64,000 bases of DNA from Ovis canadensis (GCF_042477335.2 NC_091255.1:26762501-26826500), one strand, 5' to 3'; shown: positions 10,781 through 20,797, numbered from the stretch's first letter. Numbers and translations: made by a program. The notes: generated by a model not told the origin, from the sequence alone.

Positions 10781-11250
10781 CTAGTCACTTTGGTTATTAT
10801 ATTTTCAGTTTAGTAAATTCAGTCATTTTATTTGGTTCGTTTCCATATCTGACATGTTACTGCTTATAATGTCAAGTGTTCGGCCAATCTTTTCAAATTT
10901 AGCTTTTATCTCTTTGAACATAGCAGGCACAGTTATTTTATGGTCCTGTCTGATTAATGCCAGGATCCAGGCTCCCTATTAATTTATATCTCTTGTCTAT
11001 TTTTTCTGCCAGTTTTCACTCATGGTGTCTTGTCTCTTGTTTATTTGGTGTAGGAGATGGTATTGGAAAAAATTATTTGTAAAACGATGCTTTCTTTTAA
11101 GAAGATTTTAAATTTCTTTGGTAGGTGCCTGGGGGCTCTAGAATCTGAGATTAACCTGATCTAAATTTGGGGCTTGAGATTCCTGGGTTCCTCAAATATC
11201 TTGAAGCAGGTGGTGGTCCTTGAAAGAGCTGTTGGCCCACCCTTGGCTAG
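10781..11250 (-). mobile_element. Old L1 fragment
   Basis: Antisense L1M sequence: cttttatctctttgaacatagcaggcacagttattttatggtcctgtctgatta is a familiar L1 block; downstream gtttatttggtg and the following blocks fit the same element. Confidence 0.65.
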
Positions 11251-11253
11251 GGG

Positions 11254-11805
11254 AAGTGGGCTTTGTGAATTTTTCTACTCCCCCTACCCACACCGTACTT
11301 GCTAAACCTTCTACATACTCATCATAGGACATTTTTTAAAAAAATTAGAACAAATAATTATGCAAACAGAGATGAGAGAGGTCATTCAGTCTTAGGGTTT
11401 CTACATGGGAAAGTGCCTGGTTCTAGAGGAGATCCCAGTCATCTGAGTGTCCAGAGACAGACATGGTGGATTAGCACTGGCCTGAAGAAGGCAAAAATGC
11501 TAAAGGAGATCCATACCTGCTGAAACTAAGAACAGAAACCAGAGACTGTGACCTCCTGCTCCTGCTTGGTGACCTCAAATCTTCCACCAAATCGCTTGTG
11601 TATAGCACATGTCTCCTCCCCACCCTCCTCACAGAGTCCCGCAAGGAGTGGACATCACTATACAATCATAACCCTTGATTTGGGTCTTCCACCTGTTAGC
11701 AAAAACTTCCAGTAGCCAGATAAGATCCAATACTTTGAATGACCCACATTTTACTTGATGGTTTGCCTAATGCTGACTATCTAGCCTGTTTATGTTTTGC
11801 CTTCA
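11254..11805. other. Unassigned unique sequence
   Basis: No repeat or gene recognised. Short open frames on both strands show no familiar motifs. Confidence 0.45.
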
Positions 11806-11807
11806 TT

Positions 11808-12140
11808 ATGAAATACTTGTAATGAACCTCTTTGTGTCTGGCTCTTTGCCAGCATTTTGAATGATTTCTTTGCGGGGAGATTCCTAACAATGGATCAAAG
11901 GATGTGAACTCTTGTCAGGTTTCCAATAGGTATCGCCAAGTTACTTTCTAGAAAGTGTATTCCAATTAATACACCCACCAGGAGCATGCAAGAGGGTCTG
12001 CTCTGTTCCTTGCCACCACCAGATATATAATTAAAATAATTTAGGAGCCTAATTTGGTAAGTGAAACATGATAGCCCTTGTCATTTAATTTGCATTGTGC
12101 ACTGTCTCTCTGATGCAGATCCCTTTTGGTGAAATTACTT
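11808..12140 (-). mobile_element. Old L1 3' fragment
   Basis: Antisense L1ME-like blocks: gattcctaacaatggatcaaaggatgtgaa, ggtatcgccaagttactttctagaaagtg, acacccaccaggagc, then tttaatttgcattgtgc. Confidence 0.75.
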
Positions 12141-12240
12141 TTTTGTGTACCTCTTTAACAGAAGCAACCTTGAAAATGGGGGCAATTATTCCAGTGTCTA
12201 AGAGCTTTCTCTTCTTAGCTTTTATTTTAAAATATGTACA

Positions 12241-12485
12241 GGCTTCCCTGGTAGCTCAGTGGTAAAGAATCTGCCTGCCAATGCAGGGGACATGGGTTCA
12301 GTCCCATATGCCGGGGACTGAATGAGCCCATGTGCTACAGCTACCGAAGCCCACGTCCTCTAGAAGCCACGCTCTGCAACAAAAGGAGACACTGCAATGA
12401 GAAGCCTGTGCGTCACTAGAGAAAGGCTGCACATAGCAACAAAGACCCAGCGCAGCCAAAAAGAAATCAGATTTTTAAAAAAAAA
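12241..12485 (+). mobile_element. CHR-type composite SINE
   Basis: tRNA-Glu head (ggcttccctggtagctcagtggtaaagaat) joined to the longer CHR body (agaagccacgctctgcaac, gagaagcctgtgcgtcactag, gacccagcgcagccaaaaag) and an A-rich tail. Confidence 0.85.
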
Positions 12486-12996
12486 GTACGTTGCATAATG
12501 CACTACATCAAAGTGTTCCATACTGAGGCCTTTATGCATCTTTCTAGGGTTCTAGCTGTTTTCTTTCTTTGAGCACGGGGTGAAATCCCAAGGCAAGGAG
12601 AGTACATTTGAAACTAGGAGGGTTAGGGATATTAATTAGAACTTCTTGAGGGCAGTTTCAAGGTGAGTCAACTGGTACTAACTTGCCTCACCTCAGAATT
12701 TCCCTTGAAATGCTTTTTATCCATTTACTTATGATTCAGAGCTCAGCCTAAGGATTGGTGGTAGGAACCGGCCTCTCAAGAGCTGCCTTGGGCCCTGCAG
12801 CCTGCCCTCCTGGCTGGTGCCTCTTTGGCAGCTACCTTGGAACCAAAGAAGTTCCAGAAAGCCCCCAAGAGTCCAGGCTGGGATGGGCTCCATCAGGCTT
12901 CAGCATCCAAGCTCCCACCTCCGGCTCTGTCCCTGGCTGAACGAAACAGCCAGAGGCAGCCTGGGAAGGACTCTGGCTTGGGCATTAGAAGTCCAG
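12486..12996. other. Unassigned unique sequence
   Basis: About 0.5 kb without a recognisable repeat or exon. Overlapping short open frames near 12,755-13,034 have GC-rich composition but no familiar protein motif, and they run on into SINE sequence. Confidence 0.45.
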
Positions 12997-13111
12997 GTTT
13001 GTGCTGGGTCTTAGTTGCAGCATGTGGGATCTAGTTCCCCAACCAGGGATTGAACCCAGGCCCCCTGCATTGGGAGCTTGGAGTCAGCCACTGGACCACT
13101 AGGAAAGTCCC
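12997..13111 (-). mobile_element. CHR-type SINE fragment
   Basis: Reverse-complement CHR: gtgctgggtcttagttgcagcatgtgggatctagttcc, ccagggattgaaccc, ccactggaccactaggaaagtccc. Confidence 0.85.
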
Positions 13112-13306
13112 ACCCAGGTGGTGCTAGTGGTAAAGAACCCGTCTGTCAATGCAGGAGACGTAAGAAACTCAGGTTCCATCCCTGGGTTGAGAAGATCCCC
13201 TGGGGAAGGAAATGGCAACCCACTCCAGTATTCTTGCCTGGAGAATCCCATGGACAAAGGAACCTGGTGGGGTTCAGACATGACTGAAGTGACTTAGCAC
13301 GCACAT
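13112..13306 (+). mobile_element. Bov-tA SINE
   Basis: Abuts the preceding CHR element. Head acccaggtggtgctagtggtaaagaaccc, body ggaaatggcaacccactccagtattcttgcc, end tgactgaagtgacttagcacgc. Confidence 0.9.
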
Positions 13307-14504
13307 ATGTACATATCTCTGGACATCTTATGTGAGATAAATAACCCTGAATGTGCTGGAGTCTTGGTTAGCTGAGGTTTTTGCTACTTGTAGCCTAGGG
13401 GGGTGGAACCCTGACTGGATGAGGAACACTGCTCCTCCCTGCCAATCATGGGGCAGATGGGTCAGGACCGTTCTGATACAAAACCTCAGCCTCCACTGCA
13501 ACCCAGGACCCTATGCTGCTGAGGGAGTGGAAGCTTTTTTTTTTTTTTTTAAAGCCTCTTGCTGCCTTGGATTGCTGTGGGAGGGAGCGGGCAAAGGCAG
13601 CCTGGCAGACTGGGAAAGGGGCTGGTTTGCCATCAGAAGGTCAGGAGTTGAGACTGTCTCTGGTGGACATTAGCTCTGTGCTTGGGGCATGGTAGACCTT
13701 GCAGGTGGGTCAAGGGCCTTAGCTATGGGACAGGGGAAGGTGCTGAATGGTCACAGCCCAGTTAGGATGGAGGGCAGAAGTTCAGAGGAGTGCAATTGCA
13801 CCATTTATATCAAAGAAGGCTTCCTGGAGGAGGGGCCTTGAAGGATGTAGCTGATTTGCTTGGAGAGAAGACCACAGCAGCAGGGAGGACCACATGCCTC
13901 TTGGGATGACATCTTTTTACTTTGACTCATGCAAGGCCTCGCTGGACTGTCTCTGCCCATACCTGTCTCCTCTCCATTTGTGTATTTTCTCCACCAGCCA
14001 GCCAATGAGCTCTGGAAGGGGAGGGACCATGCCTCTGTCTCGGTAGCCTGGCAAGGGGCCTTTCTTGGTGATGCTGAATTGGTGATGCTGAAAGGACTAT
14101 AGGGAATGTGAGATCTTAGGGTGTCTCCAGGCCTGGAGAAGGTGGTGAGCTGATGAGTCTGGGGGTACAGTCTCTGCAGAGAGGGCAGATTGGAAAGGGA
14201 GATCTTCAAACTGTGCTTCCTGATGATATTTCAGGCCGATTCCAGGGCTCTTCCCCAAGAAGACTAGGGGTATTTTTTTCCTTTTGGTACCAGCATTAAC
14301 ATGCAATAGCATGCTTCCCTCTGACCACAGGCCCTTTGCACCTGACCTTGAGCTAGAGAATCTTGGAATGAAGTAGCTGAGAGCAGAATGCCTCCCATTT
14401 CCCAGGAGTTCATCTCATCTCCTGGGATCGCAGAGATGCATCAAGCTTGCTCCATGATCTCTGTGACTCTGAGAGGGGGCATGTGTACGGGAGTACAAGG
14501 AGAA
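13307..14504. other. Mostly unassigned; poly(T) and an old LINE scrap
   Basis: A T tract lies at about 13,535-13,550. At 13,790-13,880, gaaggcttcctggaggaggggccttgaaggatg matches a widespread ancient mammalian repeat (family unsure). Nothing gene-like is seen. Confidence 0.4.
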
Positions 14505-14645
14505 GAGGCCTGGATGCAGGAGGCTTAGGGTCCTGCCCTAATTCTGCCACTGACCACCTGGGTGGCTTTGAGCCGGTCTCTGCCTTTCTGGGGGCCCCAG
14601 TTTCCCTATTGGGTATGGATGACCTGCCACCTCTGACAATCTAAC
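14505..14645 (+). mobile_element. MIR SINE relic
   Basis: Blocks cttagggtcctgccctaattctgccactgaccac and cccagtttccctattgggtatgg match MIR. Confidence 0.7.
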
Positions 14646-14759
14646 TTGTCCCCTTGGAATTCTTTATCCTGGCTACCAGAATACTGGGCCCCGAGGCTGT
14701 GGGTGGAGGCGGCCCTCTTACTTGGGAGCTCCTGAACGTCCATCTTCCAGAATGGTGAA

Positions 14760-14935
14760 GAGGCTGGAAGTGCTAATAATAGCTGGCGTTTACTGAACAT
14801 AGACATTGTGCGAGGGGACCTTGCATGCATCCTCTCACTGAACTGCCACACAAGCCCTGTAAATGATCGAGCTCCTGGCCATCTGGACACGTAAAGGAAG
14901 GCGTTATTTGTAGTATCATGAAGTGAATATTGCCC
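14760..14935 (-). mobile_element. MIR SINE relic
   Basis: Antisense MIR: aataatagctggcgtttactgaac, catcctctcactgaactgccacacaagccctgtaaatg. Confidence 0.55.
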
Positions 14936-15660
14936 CACGTTTTGCTAGGTCAGATAACTTTACAGCGATGGAGGAATAAAGGTCTGGCTTTATTAAAGGA
15001 AATAACGGAATAAGAAGCAAGGTGGTCAGAAGGAGGATGAGTTCAAATGGAGGAAGGAGCCCCGAGAAAGTGGGATGGAAAGGTGGTGTGGGTGGAGCTG
15101 GTGTGGGGCTGGGGCTGGAAGGGACTTCTGAAATTGCTATATCTCTGGGGTCAGGGCATGGTACCCAGGTTCCTCCCACTCTGGGCCCCCAGTGAAATGA
15201 CCAAGGCCATGAGCACCAGTTCAGGTTTGAGTTGCCCGGGGCTTTGCTGGGGAAACCACTAGATTCTGAAATAAGCCTTTAGGACTGATTTTGGGTCTAG
15301 CTGTTGGGTGAGCTATAATTATGTCCATTATACCTGTCTCGAATGATTCACAGATGGTAGGGGCTTACGTAGGAGCAATGTTCCTCTTAATTTTTTTTTT
15401 TTTAACTTACATTTTCCGGTGACTCACTGGAGTTGAGAGTACAGTCTCATTGATGGGAGAGAAGAAAAAGTGGGGAGACAGAAAACAGGAAAATGTCATC
15501 AGGTCCACTGGAGACAAATGAAATTGTCCAAACCGTGTCCAGGTGATTCTGTCCTATAGGTTCAGACCTGTTGCCCACTCTCCCGTCTGTTGACTCTCCC
15601 CTTCCTGGAGGTGGGAGGGAGCCCTGGAGGCAGTGGAGATACATCTGATGCTGGGAAGTT
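14936..15660. other. Unassigned unique sequence
   Basis: No convincing repeat or exon. A short T tract is at about 15,391-15,403. Confidence 0.45.
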
Positions 15661-15666
15661 TGTGTT

Positions 15667-16374
15667 TTGAACCAGAAGCATCTGGCTTCAAATCTCTGCT
15701 CTCGCCTTAATGCTTGCTGTGTGACCCTGAGTCACTTTTTAAACCTCTCTGAAATAGATGGGGAAACAGTGGAAACAGTGTCAGACTTTATTTTGGGGGG
15801 CTCCAAAATCACTGCAGATGGTGACTGCAGCCATGAAATTAAAAGACGCTTACTTCTTGGAAGAAAAGTTATGACCAACCTAGATAGCACATTCAAAAGC
15901 AGAGACATTACTTTGCCGACTAAGGTCCGTCTAGTCAAGGCTATGGTTTTGCCAGTGGTCATGTATGGATGTGAGAGTTGGACTGTGAAGAAGGCTGAGC
16001 GCCAAAGAATTGATGCGTTTGAACTGTGGTGTTGGAGAAGACTCTTGAGAGTCCCTCGGACTGCAAGGAGATCCAACCAGTCCATTCTGAAGGAGATCAG
16101 CCCTGGGATTTCTTTGGAAGGAATGATGCTAGAGCTGAAACTCCAGTACTTTGGCCACCTCATGGGAAGAGTTGACTCACTGGAAAAGACTGTGATGCAG
16201 GGAGGGATTGGGGGCAGGAGGAGAAGGGGACGACAGAGGATGAGATGGCTGGATGGCATCACTGACTCGATGGACGTGAGTCTGAGTGAATTCCGGGAGT
16301 TGGTGATGGACAGGGAGGCCTGGCGTGCTGCGATTCATGGGGTCGCAAAGAGTCGAACACGACTGAGCGACTGA
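15667..16374 (+). pseudogene. MIR-BovB chimeric open frame (BovB ORF2 C-terminal part)
   Basis: This is an uninterrupted 235-codon frame. Its first ~27 codons, including the apparent start Met, come from the MIR SINE; the rest is the C-terminal part of the BovB ORF2 protein, downstream of the reverse-transcriptase catalytic core. Visible features are [19 protein letters not shown] at the start of the BovB part, [17 protein letters not shown], a [10 protein letters not shown] segment, LQYFGHLM, the arginine-rich [13 protein letters not shown] and the terminal [16 protein letters not shown]. In full RTE elements this follows an apurinic endonuclease and reverse transcriptase, both missing here. 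The frame is open because the copy is young, not because there is evidence of use: no promoter, splice signal or poly(A) signal was identified for it. It cannot mobilise itself. Confidence 0.85.
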
Positions 16375-16380
16375 GCTGAA
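15751..16380 (+). mobile_element. BovB (RTE) LINE 3' fragment, young
   Basis: 5'-truncated BovB of about 630 bp inserted in the MIR, ending with the near-consensus tail cgacugagcgactgagctgaactga (shown as DNA). It is much closer to the 63.3-kb copy than to the other BovB fragments: both carry the variant [20 protein letters not shown] and a [13 protein letters not shown] basic stretch. Confidence 0.92.
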
Positions 16381-16485
16381 CTGAGCCTCTTTTGTCTCTC
16401 CTGCAAATTGGGAAAAGAACAGCTTTGCAGATTGCTGGGAGGATAACATGAGGTTATATATGTTAAGAACTTGACATATAGTAAT

Positions 16486-16689
16486 GTTAGTCACTCAGTT
16501 GTACCCGATTCTTTGCAACCCCATGGACTGTAGCCTATCAGGCTCCTCTGTCCATGAGATTTCCCAGGCAAGAATACTGGAGTGGGTTGCCATTCCCTTC
16601 TCTTAAGAGATCTGCCCAACCCAGGGCTTGAACCCAGGTCTCCTGCATTGCAGGAAGATTCTTTACTGTCTGAGCCACCAGGGAAGTTC
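16486..16689 (-). mobile_element. Bov-tA SINE
   Basis: Near-consensus reverse-complement Bov-tA. A short direct repeat, agtaat, at 16,480-16,485 and 16,690-16,695 is the likely target duplication. Confidence 0.9.
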
Positions 16690-16900
16690 AGTAATAAGAA
16701 TAACAGCAAATATTTATCAGCAGTTATAATGCACCAGGCACTTTACGTGTGGTGTCTTAGTCCTTTCGATAATCCTTAGGGTGTGTACTATTATTACCCT
16801 CAGTTTACAAGGTGAGGAAACTAAGCTCAGAGAGATTAAACAATTGAACCAAGACGACACAACTCGTGAATGGAAGCGCTTTGGGGGCTGGCGCTCAGTT
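16690..16900 (-). mobile_element. MIR SINE relic
   Basis: Antisense MIR with good preservation: aatatttatcagcagttataatgcaccaggcactttacgtg, ctattattaccctcagtttacaaggtgaggaaactaagctcagagagattaaac. Confidence 0.8.
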
Positions 16901-17079
16901 TAGCTGACTTTATTTTTTAATTAATTTACTTTAAAAAATAATTTTTACTAATTTTTGGCCTTCCTGCATAGCATGTGGGATCTTCAGTCCCCAATCAGGA
17001 GTCAAACCCACTCTCCCTGCAGTGGAAATGCAGAATGTTAACCACTGGACCTCCAGGAAAGTCCCTCTAGCTGACTTTA
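16901..17079 (-). mobile_element. CHR-type SINE with target duplication
   Basis: Reverse-complement CHR (tttttggccttcctgcatagcatgtgggatcttcagtcccc, aaccactggacctccaggaaagtccc) between perfect 12-bp repeats tagctgacttta at 16,901-16,912 and 17,068-17,079. Confidence 0.93.
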
Positions 17080-17287
17080 AAACCCACTGTAGGAAGACCT
17101 ACTGTATAGCACAGGGAACTCTGTTCAGTGTTATGTGGCCACCAGGACGAGAGGGGAGTTTGGGAGAGAATGGATACATGCATGTGTATTGCTTTGTCCC
17201 TTTGCTACTCACTTGAAACTGTCACAACTTTGGTAAGTGGCTATACTCCAATATAAAATAAAAGCTTAAGAAAATCCACTGTAGGAA
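17079..17287 (+). mobile_element. L1 3' end with target duplication
   Basis: Ruminant L1 3' UTR (tgtatagcacagggaactctg, cttgaaactgtcacaacttt, ctatactccaatataaaataaaag) at 17,096-17,270 between aaaa(c/t)ccactgtaggaa copies at about 17,079-17,095 and 17,271-17,287 (one or two mismatches). Plus orientation, unlike nearly all other L1 here. Confidence 0.88.
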
Positions 17288-17414
17288 AGTAGACTTAAGC
17301 CGCAACCCCAGTGCCTTGTCCTTCCTGTTCCTCAAAGCAAACCTGCCTGAGTTTGAGCCCCCAGACTACTCTCTTCCTGCTAAAGGCCCCACCAGCCTCT
17401 CAGACAACCTCGTC

Positions 17415-17460
17415 AGAAACTCAGGGTCAAAAAAAAAAAAAAAGAAAGAAACTCAGGGTC
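17415..17460 (+). mobile_element. Tail-only retroinsertion: poly(A) between target duplications
   Basis: A 15-A run plus gaa (17,429-17,446) sits between two perfect copies of agaaactcagggtc at 17,415-17,428 and 17,447-17,460. This is the structure of an L1-driven insertion in which nothing but the poly(A) tail was copied. Confidence 0.75.
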
Positions 17461-17873
17461 GTCTTTGGCCCCTCTGCTCACTTGCCCATCCCTGCCATGT
17501 CATACTTGCTGGCACCATTCAGCCAGGCGCCAAGACCCAGATCTGTATGTCTTCAGAGTAGGTTTGTTTCTTTATCTTCTTCTTCCCCCTCCTGCTGAGT
17601 TCTTGCCGTATCTCCCAGCTCCCATTGCAGGCAATTTCAGCCATCCCCTAGTCGGTCTCTTCTCTGCCTATTTCAGGCTTGTCACTCCCTCCCTGGAACC
17701 TTCCCTGGCTCCCCAGTGCCTGCTACACTTAGCTCCAGCTCCTTAGCCCGACCCCGACTCCACGTGTCAGTGTCCCTGGCCCAGTCCTCCCCACTCTCTG
17801 GTCCCAGTTTCCCCAGCTGTGGAACAAAACCCTGCCTGGGTAACTTTTCCACACTCATAAGGAGAACAGATCC
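17461..17873 (+). mobile_element. Possible L2-class LINE relic
   Basis: Blocks cttgtcactccctccctggaaccttccctggctccccagtgcctgc and ctggcccagtcctccccactctc recall mammalian L2-class coding remnants, but divergence is high. Confidence 0.3.
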
Positions 17874-18085
17874 AAGCCAAGCTCTGGGACTTCCCTGGTG
17901 TTCCAGTGGCTAAGACTCTGCTTTCCCAATGGAAGGGGCCTGGGCTCGATTCCTGGTCAGGGAACTAAGATCCTGCATTGTGCAACTAAGAGTTTACATG
18001 CCACAGCTAAAGAGCCTGTGTACTGCACTAAGACCTGTCATAGCCAAATAAACACATATTTGATTAAAAAAAAAAAGCTAAGCTC
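17874..18085 (+). mobile_element. CHR-type SINE with target duplication
   Basis: gggacttccctggtgttccagtggctaagactc, cgattcctggtcagggaactaagatcc, then an A tail. Flanked by aagc(c/t)aagctc at 17,874-17,884 and 18,075-18,085. Confidence 0.92.
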
Positions 18086-18910
18086 CCACATGGGAGGAGG
18101 GGCCCAGGTCTTGGCTGTGCTGCCCGTGTCTGGGGTCCTGGGGTTCCCTGGAACACAGTGATGACCATTGGGCTGGGTGACCTTTGAGGTCTTTTGGGGG
18201 CCATGTGCTTTTATCCTGAGCCTCCCTGGGGGTCGTGAGACGTGAGTGGGTGCTGGGTTTCTGGGCCCTCCTAACTGGAGTGTCTGAGGGGGCCGGTGGT
18301 TTGGAACCGCCCTCCCATGTCTCACCCACTTTGGGGCAGTGTCAGGAGGAAGACCCGAGGAAGGTCTCCGTGTCAGTGGGTTAGCCAACCAGCTGTCCAG
18401 CCCCAGCATCTCAGTTGCCAAGGCCAGGGTGTTGGCTCAGCCACAGGCACTGTTATCCCCTCCCTGACCTCCTATCCGAATAGAAGTGAGGCTTTTCTAC
18501 ACTGCAGGAGGTAATCTCCCCCAGGGCCTCTTGGCTTCTTCCTGTTGACCTCCAGCTGGTGGGTCGTTGTGGGGGGTGGAGGGCGGGGTGGCTCCCTCCC
18601 TCGGCTTTCCCAGAAGAAATCTGGAACGTCCATTCCACAGAGTGTGCCAGGCTCTGAGAGCCCTGGTCTTCAGGCCAGAAAAGGGGAGAGGGCCGAGCCA
18701 GAGGGGGAGCCAAATGGCCCAGGGCGGGCGGGCGAGTCTTCCCAAAAGTGAGTTTTACTCTGAGGCCCACACTGGGCGCCCCGGGATGAGGGGAGACCCC
18801 AAGGGGTCGATGCCTCGTGTGAGATGTGGCTGCTTCTGGTTCTGAGGAACTGGCTAGTCTGACCGGAGATGCAGTGTGAGGAGCCCAGGTGAGAACAGAG
18901 CGACCTGGGC
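18086..18910. other. Unassigned GC-rich unique sequence
   Basis: No repeat recognised. CpG content is not high enough by eye to call an island; a short gggcgggcgggcg run is at 18,722-18,734. Overlapping open frames on both strands share no familiar motif. Confidence 0.45.
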
Positions 18911-19030
18911 ATCGGTTCCTCCAGCGAGCATTACTGGGCCTGGGACCCTGCAGGTGCTGGGGACAGACAGCAACACGTCCTCCCCACTCAAGGAGCTTAC
19001 AGTCCTATTGTGGAAACAGAAGCCATCGTC
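18911..19030 (+). mobile_element. Ancient mammalian repeat
   Basis: Blocks gcaggtgctggggacagacagcaacac and ctcaaggagcttacagtcctattgtgg match a mammal-wide repeat motif (ctggggatacag...gagcttacagtct) whose family I cannot name. Confidence 0.45.
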
Positions 19031-19500
19031 CCGTGATTCGTGGTTTATTGGAGAATGTTAATTCACAGGCGTCTAAACAGGAAGCATTTTTATTTTTTCA
19101 CATTGCTTTCCATTATGCTAGGTGAAACCCCCCTTTCCTGTCCCTTGACATTTTTGGGGTGGCTTCCTGAGTCCTTTCGGGGCTTGTGCTTTATGGTACC
19201 TGGGCAAGCCCTGCCTCCCCTTCCCAGTGTGGAGCTACCAGGTTCTTAGCTCCTTTTGTTCTCAGCTTTGGGACTTGGCCCTGTTCTGGGCCAGTTGAAT
19301 GCTTTCCATGATCCGTGATTTGATGGAGTACAGGGACCCGTGGAAGCCAAGAGGAGGGCGCCCAGCCTGGCCTCAGGGGGATCAGGAAAAACTTCTGGGC
19401 TACCTCTCCCCACCCTGGGCTGGACTCAGATTTCCTCTGGGCATAGGGCTTCATTATCCTGATGGTGGTCTCCCCTTCGACAAGTTTCCTAAGATTTCTG
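19031..19500. other. Unassigned unique sequence
   Basis: No repeat or exon recognised. Confidence 0.4.
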
Positions 19501-19502
19501 AG

Positions 19503-19585
19503 TCATTGTGAACTTGAGGGCAGGGGCTGTCTGTGTCCCCAGCGCCCATCAGGCATGCCAACTGTAGGGGAATGAAGGAGCTGAT
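19503..19585 (+). mobile_element. L2 LINE 3' scrap
   Basis: gaacttgagggcaggggctgtctgtgtccccagcgcccatcaggcatgcc matches the L2 3' end. Confidence 0.6.
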
Positions 19586-19929
19586 TCTGGTTGAAGAGTT
19601 TTGTTTTCCCATGCCTCAGTGGATGAGGTCTCTTGGGATCCTAGAACAGTCTGAATTTTTTGGAGGAATTTCTAGAAGGTGAGATGGCTTGGTCTGATCC
19701 AGGGAGTGGCGGGCTGTGAGTGGGGCTTAGCTCAGCCTTACGGGAGGCTGGTCCCTGTCAGTCCCCTGCAGCATCTGCCTCTTGCTAAGTGTCTGCTTCC
19801 TCTTCCACCATAGCCCGTCAGGGCGCTCCCTCTGCGTTTCTCTTGGAACCCAGTTCTCAGGTATGTGGCACCTTCTTCTCCCTCCAAGGTTGTGCCTCTG
19901 GGACTGTGTCCTTTCCAATGACTTTCTGA

Positions 19930-20020
19930 TCGCTGGTCTATTTATAACAATGACTCACCCACCACCTAAACTGCTACAGGAAGAGTTGGCTTAGCAGCCA
20001 GCTCCCCTGGAATGTAAAAC
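19930..20020. promoter_or_regulatory. Candidate enhancer motif cluster (MEF2, AP-1, TEAD)
   Basis: A perfect MEF2 consensus, CTATTTATAA, at 19,938-19,947 lies 3 bp from a perfect AP-1 site, TGACTCA, at 19,951-19,957; a TEAD-type GGAATG is at 20,009-20,014. The surrounding 19.6-20.3 kb lacks recognisable repeats. Motif identity is seen; regulatory activity is inference only. Confidence 0.3.
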
Positions 20021-20515
20021 AATTTGTGCTTGTAAATGACTACCATTTCATTTCCCTGAGAAGGGTGCTTCCTTGGCCTCCTCTTGACCCTGTGGCCAGA
20101 TCTCAGTGATCCTCCCACCCCGACCCTGCTCTGGTGCCACCGTCCCCTCTTGTTTATCAGAATTCCTGCTGACCCTGTGACCTGCACGGCCGGGCGAGTT
20201 CCTCTTTCCCCGTTAACCTTGAGACCGAGACTTCCTCGCTCCGCAGAGGGGAAGGCCCCTGCTGGATAATTTTCCTTTGTTTTCCTAGCATTTGCTTGTG
20301 AAGGAGCTCCAGTTGGGATGAGGGCAGGGGGTGGATGAAACTGGGAGAGAGCCCTTACCCTTGACCTGAGACGGCCTTCCCTCCTGGGACCCCAGCCTCC
20401 GCCAGGAAGGCCCCCACGGAGGCCCCTTGTGCCCTGGTGCTTGCAGGCTGTGCCAACTGTAAAGTGGCCACTGGCCACAGGGGCAGTCATCCGCCAAAGC
20501 AGGTTATGACTCTGC
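20021..20515. other. Unassigned unique sequence
   Basis: Repeat-poor. No splice-flanked exon recognised. The long minus-strand open frame that crosses it ends in SINE and BovB sequence and is not a gene. Confidence 0.45.
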
Positions 20516-20642
20516 TCCAGACAGGAACACTGGAGGGTTGCCATACCCTCCTCCAGGGGCTCTTCCCAACTCAGGGGTCGAACCCGTGTCTCTTTACATC
20601 TCTTGGATTGGCAGGCGGGTTCTTTACCACTAGCGCCATCAG
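20516..20642 (-). mobile_element. Bov-tA SINE fragment
   Basis: Reverse-complement Bov-tA (gacaggaacactggagggttgccatacc, gttctttaccactagcgcc), truncated at its Bov-A end. Confidence 0.82.
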
Positions 20643-20797
20643 GAAGGGGACGACAGAGGATGAGATGGTTGGATGGCATCACGACTCAGTGGACATGAGT
20701 TTGAGCAAGCTCCAGGAGGTAGCGAAGGACGGGGAAGTCTGGCGTGCTGCAGTCCATGGGGTCTCAAAGAGACTTAACTGAGCGACTGAACAACAAC
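20643..20797 (+). mobile_element. BovB (RTE) LINE 3' fragment
   Basis: Starts mid-element at gaaggggacgacagaggatgag and runs to the 3' end gcgactgaacaacaac. It abuts the opposite-orientation SINE with no intervening base I can assign to either flank. Confidence 0.88.

Larger units (their letters stand above)
15661..16485 (+). mobile_element. MIR SINE split by BovB
   Basis: The 5' MIR half (atctggcttcaaatctctgctctcgcc, gctgtgtgaccctgagtcac, aacctctctga) occupies 15,661-15,750. The 3' half (gcctcttttgtctctcctgcaaattggg, aggataacatgaggttatatatgttaagaac, gacatatagtaa) resumes at about 16,386-16,485. The halves join correctly once the BovB insert is removed. Confidence 0.8.

Noticed and set aside
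18086..18910. CpG island or promoter
   Set aside because: GC-rich, but CpGs are sparse by eye and no first-exon-like structure follows.
19966..20682. 238-codon minus-strand open frame
   Set aside because: Its start lies in BovB sequence and it runs through a Bov-tA SINE before crossing unique sequence; no domain or splice evidence.
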